From Bacteroidales bacterium UBA1458 (lineage in GTDB: Bacteria; Bacteroidota; Bacteroidia; Bacteroidales; VadinHA17): 6,377 bases of DNA. Location of the stretch: assembly GCA_002325785.1 (NCBI GenBank), contig DCSU01000079.1, positions 407 to 6,783 of the forward strand, read 5' to 3'. Positions 1 through 5,110 of the stretch are shown piece after piece. Made by a program: the position numbers and the translations under genes. The stretch's first letter is position 1. Each line of letters begins with the position of its first letter. Under the pieces are notes generated by a model, which ran no database searches, had not been told where the DNA came from, and saw nothing but the letters and a program-made list of their open reading frames with translations.

Positions 1-419
1 TTCTTGCGGGCTACACCACCGAAGGTCACCTGTTTAGGGGGCAAACCCTTGGAATTGGTGCATATGGGGTACTCCATGTTTTCATCCTCTTTAGCCTCAC
101 CCACATATTCCACAAACAGGGCCCTGTCATTAAAAAAGTCGAAGACATAGAGGAGCTTCTGGTTCTTGCGGAAGATGACCTCCTCCAGGATGGCATTTTC
201 CATTGTTGATGAACCGGCGCCCATGTCGAAGAGAGTAAATTCCTCCTCCTTCTCCCAACTCTCTGTAGCCATATAGAATGAAGCTATCTGCGACTTGTCG
301 AACTCCAACTCCTCCTGCAGGGCATTGTGAAAATCAAGCAGAGTCTGAGTTTCGAGAAACTCAAACTCCCTTATAAACGCTTCATCTTCATCAGTTAATA
401 CCACGAACCTATAAACCAT
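1..419 (-). CDS. pRiA4b ORF-3-like protein (IS1096 passenger TnpR-family domain), C-terminus cut off by window edge
   Basis: The frame opens at an ATG (419-417) and stays open for 139 codons to the window edge, so the C-terminus is missing. The protein begins MVYRFVVLTDEDEAF, followed by a helix rich in Leu/Glu (about residues 24-40), SQIASFYMATESWE (about 43-56), an LFDMG motif and then KLLYVFDFFNDRALFVEY. This order matches the compact domain known as plasmid pRiA4b ORF-3-like, which databases also call the IS1096 element passenger TnpR family. In Bacteroidota it is usually a stand-alone acidic cytoplasmic protein. Its biochemical role is not established, and the name does not imply resolvase activity. 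It follows the acyl-CoA reductase stop by 48 bp on the same strand, so co-transcription is possible. An in-frame GTG at 428-426 is an alternative start. Family assignment is by recognition of the sequence pattern. Confidence 0.82.
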   Translation of the reverse strand, partial: MVYRFVVLTDEDEAFIREFEFLETQTLLDFHNALQEELEFDKSQIASFYMATESWEKEEEFTLFDMGAGSSTMENAILEEVIFRKNQKLLYVFDFFNDRALFVEYVGEAKEDENMEYPICTNSKGLPPKQVTFGGVARK

Positions 420-467
420 GTCACTCACTTTTTCAACCTGTGCAATTTAATATTTTTTAATATACAT

Positions 468-1562
468 TCACTTAATACTATTTTTTTTTAGAACGAAGGA
501 AATAGTGTCAATATTGTCTGCATAATCCCATAATTCGGGCTGTTGCGCACTTCCGAAAGGCAGATGGCCGTGCCCTGCCACGCACTGCAGCAAGCTTCCG
601 GCTGCCTCCCTCTCCGGTAAGGGGGGGCCGGCCGGAGGGTAAAATTCATAATGCAACACAGCCATTGGCGGTGTCAGTGATGATGATTCCCTCATGAGCA
701 CGAACCCCCCGTCAGTGAAGGGCTCCCGGTTGACAATCATTATCGCCTTGTTGTGGTCATAGTTCACGGAGTATTTATAATGTGAACGCAGCGCATCGTA
801 CCTTTGCCAGTGGCTGATCAGGCTGGCATGATCATATCCCTCCGGCAGATACAGCTTTGACACATTACGGCATCCGAGTCCGAAGTAGGTGAAGATGTCA
901 TCACCCAGAAGCTCAAGCTCCCCCGGCGACTCCGTTCCGTCAAGGATGGCGATGCTGTTTCTGTTGCGACGTATTATTGAAGGGATGTTTCTGAAATAGT
1001 ATTCGAAATACCTGGAGGTGTTGTTGCTGCCGGTGGCTATGACCATATCAAAATCCTTAAGCCTGTCAGAGGTAATCTCAATGAATGGTGCCAGCTCCGG
1101 TTCTATATCCGTCAGTGTTTCAGTCACCGCCCTCATGAGAGGTTCATCTCTGTTACTCAGCTTTGCCTGCAAACGGTTTCCGGTTACCAGTACGCAGAGC
1201 AGGTCATGGAAGCCGACCAGCGGGATGTTGCCGGCCATCACTACACCTACCGTTACAGGTTGCCGTTCCTCCTGCAGTTCAGGATAGGCTGACAGCCACC
1301 GGACCAGGTTCTCTTTATTGAGGGTTCTACCTGCTGATGACAGGGCAAGCCTTACATTGTCAGGGGTGAACCATGGGTTTGAATGCTGCAGCGTATCAAT
1401 AAGCTCAGCGAATCGCCCGGCGCTACCGGTGGTCATTCCTTCAGCTCCGTCGCACATAGCCTTTCCAAGGGCCGCGAAGGTCCGGATCCTCTTATCAGAA
1501 AAAAAAATGCCCGTTTTCACACGGGCAAAGTTATAAAAATGATAATGAGAATCTGAAATCAA
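468..1562 (-). CDS. LuxC-type acyl-CoA reductase
   Basis: This is a member of the LuxC acyl-CoA reductase family (aldehyde dehydrogenase fold), which uses NADPH to reduce acyl-CoA or an acyl-enzyme to an aldehyde. The substrate of the Bacteroidota branch is not known. Visible motifs, numbered from the TTG: GVVMAGNIPLVGFHD (106-120), a nucleotide-site-like IATGSN (175-180), YYFRNIPSIIRRNRNSIAIL (188-207), the presumed catalytic Cys231 in GLGCRNVSK, and the C-terminal LWDYADNIDTISF. Length (364 aa or slightly less) is normal. The start is uncertain. The longest frame opens with TTG (1562-1560), overlapping the M56 stop as TTGA, but a terminator hairpin lies in codons 12-22. The next candidates are GTG at codon 15 (1520-1518) and ATG at codon 36, and the latter would remove the conserved RIRTFAALG region. 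Homology suggests a true N-terminus near codons 15-20. The gene is not an obvious partner of the BlaI system. Confidence 0.9.
   Translation of the reverse strand: MISDSHYHFYNFARVKTGIFFSDKRIRTFAALGKAMCDGAEGMTTGSAGRFAELIDTLQHSNPWFTPDNVRLALSSAGRTLNKENLVRWLSAYPELQEERQPVTVGVVMAGNIPLVGFHDLLCVLVTGNRLQAKLSNRDEPLMRAVTETLTDIEPELAPFIEITSDRLKDFDMVIATGSNNTSRYFEYYFRNIPSIIRRNRNSIAILDGTESPGELELLGDDIFTYFGLGCRNVSKLYLPEGYDHASLISHWQRYDALRSHYKYSVNYDHNKAIMIVNREPFTDGGFVLMRESSSLTPPMAVLHYEFYPPAGPPLPEREAAGSLLQCVAGHGHLPFGSAQQPELWDYADNIDTISFVLKKNSIK
1499..1527 (-). terminator. Intrinsic terminator after the M56 gene, inside the 5' end of the reductase frame
   Basis: On the minus strand TGCCCGT (1527-1521) and ACGGGCA (1514-1508) form a perfect 7-bp stem with the 6-nt loop GTGAAA. 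It is followed directly by nine T residues (1507-1499). The hairpin begins about 30 nt after the M56 stop codon, the usual place for a Rho-independent terminator of the blaI-M56 unit. It also lies within the first 22 codons of the TTG-initiated acyl-CoA reductase frame, so it may act as a partial terminator or attenuator between the genes. Termination efficiency is inferred, not shown. Confidence 0.68.
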
Positions 1563-2827
1563 TTCAGCGCAAAGGATATGGGCAGGGTAAAGGAGACCTT
1601 CACGATTTTATCGTTCTGCCTGCCGGGAGTCCACTGCGGACATCCGGACACAAGCTCAAGGGCAGCCTGGTCAAGGAGCGGATCAACACTTCTGATGACC
1701 TTGGGGTCTTTCACATTTCCCTGCTCGTCAATAACGAATTGTACAATCACTTTGCCCTGTATACCTTTTGAAGCAGCCTCGGCGGGGTATTTCATGTTCT
1801 GTACCATCCATTGCCTCAATTCATTGTATGTTGTGTCATTGCGGAAAACAGGCATCTGATCAACCACAGTGAAAATTTCATCAGATGTCTCAGCCTGCGC
1901 AACATCGGATGCAGGCTCTGCTACAGATGCAGCCTTTGTCAGGGCGGCAGTCTCGTTACGCGCATCGCTGCCACTGTTGCAGGAGAATATGAAAACCAGC
2001 ATAAGGGCAAGCGGAAGTGCCAGGATCAACTTGAGGGAAGCGCTGCTTCCCGTTCTTTTCTTTGTCATCATGATTATTCTGTTTTTAAGAAGTGATCGCT
2101 TTGAAAAGGGATTGGAAAAGAGTGGTGCATTGCTTCTGAATACGGAGGCAAGCAGCAGGTCTCGGTATGAACCGGGATCCTCCCCTCCGGTAATGCATTC
2201 GTTATCAGCTTCATACTCATGTACAGCCAGGAGCGACCTCCGCATCAGGTAGGCAGCCGGGTTGAACCACTGCAGTGCCGTGATGAGGCCGGCTATAAAC
2301 AGATCGGAGTGATGCCCGAGCCTGATATGCTTCATCTCATGGTTGATCATCCGTCCTGCATCATCATCTGCCACTGAGCTGCTGATGAAGATGTGACCGA
2401 GAGCCGAATAGCAGGTTCTGCTACCTGTGTGAAGGCGGATAATATTACCATTGCCCCGCCCTGAACGAATCATTCTTACAAGCCTCACGGTGCCGGTAAG
2501 CATCAGCCCGGCTGAAACCAGGAGACCGGCCGGGTAGATCCATGGCAGAATTGCAGACAGAAGAGCTGCGCTTTCCGGCGATCTTCCCGGGGTGACAACC
2601 GTTTCAGGCAGCAGTAGGAAGACAAGCCCGTCCGGCGGCAGGATGGCCCCGGATGCACTAATCTCTATGTTCATCAGAGGTACAATCACAGAAAATATCA
2701 TTGACCCCAGAAGGAAGTACCTGTTCCTGCTGTGCCGCGTGTCACGCTTAAGTGCGATCTCGTGAAAGATCCACAGCAACGTCAGGCAGATGCTGCTCTC
2801 AATTGCATATTCAAGCATGCCGTTCAT
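1559..2827 (-). CDS. M56 (BlaR1/MecR1-type) membrane metallopeptidase with C-terminal TonB domain
   Basis: This is an integral-membrane zinc protease of the BlaR1/MecR1 (M56) family fused to a TonB C-terminal domain. Numbered from the GTG at 2830, hydrophobic segments lie near 12-27, 38-56, 93-115 and 264-283. The zinc site is HEMKH (164-168) with a third-ligand motif EYEAD (205-209). The last membrane segment ends in a lipobox-like IFSC (281-284), then an Ala/Glu/Thr-rich linker, then a TonB-C-like domain (about 345-421) with GIQGKVIVQFVIDEQGNV and CPQWTPGR. There is no penicillin-binding sensor domain, so the stimulus is unknown. By analogy with BlaR1 it should sense a signal and trigger inactivation of the BlaI repressor encoded just upstream. 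I prefer the ATG at 2827, which overlaps the blaI stop as TGATG; the in-frame GTG at 2830 adds one residue. The combination is common in Bacteroidota, so the family call is firm and the physiology is not. Confidence 0.9.
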   Translation of the reverse strand: MNGMLEYAIESSICLTLLWIFHEIALKRDTRHSRNRYFLLGSMIFSVIVPLMNIEISASGAILPPDGLVFLLLPETVVTPGRSPESAALLSAILPWIYPAGLLVSAGLMLTGTVRLVRMIRSGRGNGNIIRLHTGSRTCYSALGHIFISSSVADDDAGRMINHEMKHIRLGHHSDLFIAGLITALQWFNPAAYLMRRSLLAVHEYEADNECITGGEDPGSYRDLLLASVFRSNAPLFSNPFSKRSLLKNRIIMMTKKRTGSSASLKLILALPLALMLVFIFSCNSGSDARNETAALTKAASVAEPASDVAQAETSDEIFTVVDQMPVFRNDTTYNELRQWMVQNMKYPAEAASKGIQGKVIVQFVIDEQGNVKDPKVIRSVDPLLDQAALELVSGCPQWTPGRQNDKIVKVSFTLPISFALN

Positions 2828-3210
2828 CACTTTTTCCTTTTATTGTGTTCGCTGTTCTTCATCATCTCCATGATCTCCTCCATATCCTTGACGGTTATGG
2901 AGTCTTCCCTTGCAAAGAAACTCACCATCTTCTGGTATGAGTTTGAGAAATAATTCCTCACAAAGCTGCTCATCTGTGTCTTGCGGTAATCATCCTTTGA
3001 TATGACCGGGAAGTACTGGTATGTCCTCCCATATGCCCTGTAATTTACAAATCCTTTTTCCTGGAGTATCCTGATAATAGTGCTGACTGTGGAATATGCC
3101 GGCCTGGGTTCGTCAAACTTTTCCAGAATCTCCTTGATGAAAGCCTTTTTGAGCCTCCATAGAATCTGCATAACCTCTTCCTCAGCTTTTGTCAGTTCCT
3201 TTATCTCCAT
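2827..3210 (-). CDS. blaI: BlaI/MecI-family transcriptional repressor
   Basis: A 127-aa winged-helix repressor of the BlaI/MecI/CopY family, of normal length. It starts MEIKELTKAEEEVMQILW, the typical first helix. The recognition helix is AYSTVSTIIRILQEKGFV (about 39-55), followed by the wing YRAYGRTYQYFPVI (57-70). The C-terminal part (about 73-119) contains the helices used for dimerisation. In staphylococcal BlaI/MecI, induction involves cleavage at an Asn-Phe bond in this region. The aligned position here appears to read Ser-Phe in MVSFFARED (95-103), so cleavage, if it occurs, has different local chemistry. The stop overlaps the M56 start, giving the standard repressor-protease pair. The gene probably represses itself through the tandem repeats over its promoter. 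The ATG at 3210 is the only sensible start. The real target genes and inducer are unknown; a beta-lactamase gene is not visible here. Confidence 0.93.
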   Translation of the reverse strand: MEIKELTKAEEEVMQILWRLKKAFIKEILEKFDEPRPAYSTVSTIIRILQEKGFVNYRAYGRTYQYFPVISKDDYRKTQMSSFVRNYFSNSYQKMVSFFAREDSITVKDMEEIMEMMKNSEHNKRKK

Positions 3211-3232
3211 AACGGGTTGCTTTTATTAAGTA

Positions 3233-3263
3233 CAAATATATAACTAAAAAATTAAATATACAA
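3233..3263 (-). promoter_or_regulatory. blaI promoter (Bacteroidota-type -33/-7)
   Basis: On the minus strand a TTG (3263-3261) stands 20 bp before TATATTTG (3240-3233), a full match to the Bacteroidota -7 consensus TAnnTTTG. Transcription would begin near 3226, leaving a leader of roughly 15 nt before the blaI ATG. Both elements lie within the two direct repeats described separately, which fits autorepression. The match is by eye; no transcription start has been shown. Confidence 0.65.
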
Positions 3264-3267
3264 CTAA
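3234..3267 (-). repeat. Tandem 14-bp direct repeats, candidate BlaI operator
   Basis: Read on the minus strand, TTAGTTGTATATTT (3267-3254) and TTAGTTATATATTT (3247-3234) differ at one base and start exactly 20 bp apart, close to two turns of the helix. One copy covers the -33 element of the blaI promoter and the other covers most of its -7 element. Known BlaI/MecI operators contain TGTA/TACA half sites, and the upstream copy contains TTGTA. The low-complexity AT-rich setting raises the chance of coincidence, but the length, spacing and promoter overlap together favour a true operator. Confidence 0.6.
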
Positions 3268-3357
3268 TTACTTAAAATTAATCATTGGAGTCATCATTTT
3301 TTCTGTGCTGTAAGCAGCGATTGATAAAAGATGTATCTTAGGTCCTTGATTACAGCC

Positions 3358-3363
3358 GGAGGA
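3358..3363 (+). promoter_or_regulatory. Ribosome binding site supporting the GTG start of the ABC permease
   Basis: GGAGGA at 3358-3363 stands 5 nt before the GTG at 3369-3371. It is a strong Shine-Dalgarno match, which is unusual because many Bacteroidota genes lack one. It decides in favour of GTG; no ATG in this frame lies near the expected N-terminus, and the next Met is residue 29, inside the first membrane helix. Confidence 0.6.
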
Positions 3364-3368
3364 AGAGT

Positions 3369-4610
3369 GTGAGCAGGTTTACGTTGTTTTATGAGAATAT
3401 AAGGGTTGCATTCAAGGCGATCAGGTCGAACAAAGTGAGGGCATCACTTACGATGGCCATTATTGCTTTCGGCATTATGGCCCTGGTGGGGATACTGACT
3501 GCCATTGACGGGCTTAAGAGCACGCTGACTCAGCAGTTCACGATGATGGGGGCAAACTCCTTCTCAATTACTTCCAGGTCATTACGTGTTTCGATGGGCG
3601 ATCAGCACTACCGGACCAAGAACCATTCTAATATTACCTACCGGGAGGCAGTGGAGTTCCAGGAGAAGTTCAGGGAACCGGCATGGGTCTCTGTCTCTTT
3701 CAACGCCTCCGGGATGTCTGAATACCGGTTCAGAACCAACAAGACCAACCCCAATATTTCAGTCATTGGCTCTGATGAAAACTACCTCACCATTGCAGGG
3801 CAGGAGCTAGAATCAGGCAGGAACTTCTCACAGGAGGATCTCGCCGGCAGCAGGCATGTAGTGATTATAGGTCAGGATATAGTCCGTTTTCTCTTTGCCG
3901 GGGTTGACCCACTTGGGAAGGAGATAAGCCTTCCGGGACTGAAGCTGACGATTATTGGTGTTCTTAAATCCAAGGGCAGCAGTATGATGGGTGGCGACCA
4001 GGTGACTGTCATCCCGATCACCACCGCAAGGCAGTATTTCTCCCGGCCTGGCATAACTTACAACATCGGGGTGATGCCCCAGAAGTCGGTCAGCCTTGAC
4101 ATGATGGCAAGCGAGGCCGAGGGCATCTTCCGCATTGTCCGCAACCTCGATCCCCGTGACGAATCTGATTTCAACATTCAGAAGAGTGATTCAATCATCA
4201 AGATCCTTATGGAGAACATCAAGTTTGTCACCCTTGCTGCAACCATTATTGGTCTGATCACGCTGTTCGGTGCTGCAGTTGGGCTGATGAATATTATGCT
4301 GGTCTCCGTTACCGAACGTACACGCGAGATAGGTGTCCGAAAGGCCCTGGGAGCCAGGAAATCGGTTATCAGGCAGCAGTTTCTCTTTGAATCGGTTATC
4401 ATTGGACAGATGGGTGGTCTCCTTGGTATCCTGGCCGGTATCATGATTGGCAACCTGGTATCGCTGGGTATGGGGTCAAGCTTTACTATACCGTGGGTCT
4501 GGGTCATAGGAGGTGTGCTTGCCTGCTTCATTGTAGGAATAGCCTCAGGCTATTTCCCTGCCGTAAAGGCATCGTCTGTTGATCCGATTGAAGCGCTGCG
4601 TTATGAATAA
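3369..4610 (+). CDS. ABC transporter permease, MacB/FtsX family
   Basis: A 413-aa inner-membrane permease with the four-helix MacB layout. The first membrane helix is at about 27-47 (SLTMAIIAFGIMALVGIL), followed by a large periplasmic MacB-core domain (about 50-280). A C-terminal FtsX domain has helices near 285-312, 340-366 and 374-397. Family hallmarks are the cytoplasmic loop SVTERTREIGVRKALGAR (313-330) and the end GYFPAVKASSVDPIEALRYE. Such permeases pair with an ABC ATPase and do not form a channel; they work as mechanotransmitters, often in export of peptides, lipoproteins or antibiotics. The ATPase and any membrane-fusion partner are not in this window, so the substrate cannot be named. 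The start is GTG, backed by a strong ribosome binding site. It is divergent from blaI and shares its 158-bp control region. The SiaC-family gene follows 53 bp downstream with no terminator seen between them. Confidence 0.93.
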   Translation: MSRFTLFYENIRVAFKAIRSNKVRASLTMAIIAFGIMALVGILTAIDGLKSTLTQQFTMMGANSFSITSRSLRVSMGDQHYRTKNHSNITYREAVEFQEKFREPAWVSVSFNASGMSEYRFRTNKTNPNISVIGSDENYLTIAGQELESGRNFSQEDLAGSRHVVIIGQDIVRFLFAGVDPLGKEISLPGLKLTIIGVLKSKGSSMMGGDQVTVIPITTARQYFSRPGITYNIGVMPQKSVSLDMMASEAEGIFRIVRNLDPRDESDFNIQKSDSIIKILMENIKFVTLAATIIGLITLFGAAVGLMNIMLVSVTERTREIGVRKALGARKSVIRQQFLFESVIIGQMGGLLGILAGIMIGNLVSLGMGSSFTIPWVWVIGGVLACFIVGIASGYFPAVKASSVDPIEALRYE

Positions 4611-4663
4611 TTAGCATTTTCACTGTTACTGATCGAACTGAATAAGGATAAATTGGCAGGAGT

Positions 4664-5035
4664 ATGGAGATAATTCAGGCAGGGTCAAACAATACACCGC
4701 GTATCACCTATGACCCGGATGAGGATGTGCTGAGCATCACCGGCCGGTCAATAGCCGAGAGGCCTGACGTGATTTACAATCCACTTGAAGTATGGATCAA
4801 AGTGCATCTTGGCCGGTTCAACCAGTTGAGAGTGGTGATTTTCCTGGAATATATCAACAGCGGATCATCAAAGGCGCTGCGCGATGTGCTGCGGATGATC
4901 AGCGGGTACCGTGCGCCCCAGTACAGGATAAGGATCACATGGCTCTACGAGGAGGATGACGAGTCAATGCATGAGCTGGGCGAACACTACCGTGATGCTG
5001 CCGGCGTAAATATGGATGTGCAGATGGTCCTCTGA
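4664..5035 (+). CDS. SiaC family regulatory phosphoprotein (DUF1987)
   Basis: A 123-aa protein matching the DUF1987/SiaC family over its whole length. It has an N-terminal TPRITYDPDEDVLSITGRSI (11-30), the central LEYINSGSSKALRDVL (61-76) and the acidic WLYEEDDESMHELGE (93-107). In Pseudomonas, SiaC is phosphorylated by the SiaB kinase and dephosphorylated by the SiaA phosphatase, and it binds the diguanylate cyclase SiaD. The NSGSS stretch (65-69) sits where the family usually has Asn-Thr/Ser-Ser-Ser and should contain the regulated hydroxyl residue. Which serine aligns with the known phospho-threonine was not checked. No SiaA, SiaB or cyclase gene is next to it, so it is an orphan copy here. 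The ATG at 4664 gives the normal N-terminus. An AGGAG lies only 1 nt upstream, too close for a standard ribosome binding site. It is probably co-transcribed with the permease and ends before a strong terminator. Confidence 0.85.
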   Translation: MEIIQAGSNNTPRITYDPDEDVLSITGRSIAERPDVIYNPLEVWIKVHLGRFNQLRVVIFLEYINSGSSKALRDVLRMISGYRAPQYRIRITWLYEEDDESMHELGEHYRDAAGVNMDVQMVL

Positions 5036-5057
5036 AAACTTATGGAATAGAAAACAA

Positions 5058-5086
5058 AAGAGGGTGTCCCGTTAAGGCACCCTCTT
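5058..5086. terminator. Bidirectional intrinsic terminator between the SiaC-family gene and gapA
   Basis: AAGAGGGTG (5058-5066) and CACCCTCTT (5078-5086) form a perfect 9-bp stem. A further C-G pair and a T-G wobble can close the loop down to 7 nt. Reading minus (for gapA), the stem is followed by TTGTTTTC; reading plus, by the weaker T-rich stretch CTGATTTATTT. It lies 22 nt after the SiaC-family stop and 24 nt after the gapA stop, as expected for converging genes sharing one terminator. Confidence 0.85.
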
Positions 5087-5110
5087 CTGATTTATTTATA
5101 CCGGACAGGC

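Noticed and set aside
1..419. Mobile element suggested by the IS1096 passenger name of the domain
   Set aside because: No transposase, terminal inverted repeats or target duplications are visible; the name reflects database history, and the gene is typically chromosomal in Bacteroidota.
441..467. AT-rich inverted sequence between the reductase and the pRiA4b-like gene as a terminator
   Set aside because: The possible stem contains only A-T pairs and would be unstable, so it is not a credible intrinsic terminator.
1869..2252. Plus-strand frame of 127 codons inside the M56 gene
   Set aside because: Opposite strand of a well-supported gene, low-complexity Ser/Arg-rich translation and no domain.
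3334..3341. TATCTTAG as a -7 box for the ABC permease
   Set aside because: It has one mismatch to TAnnTTTG and no TTG/TTTG at the required 19-21 bp upstream, so it is too weak to annotate as the permease promoter.
4611..4663. Separate promoter or terminator between the permease and the SiaC-family gene
   Set aside because: No hairpin was found. The only -7-like sequence, TAAATTGG at 4649-4656, is imperfect, lacks a -33 partner and lies too close to the ATG.
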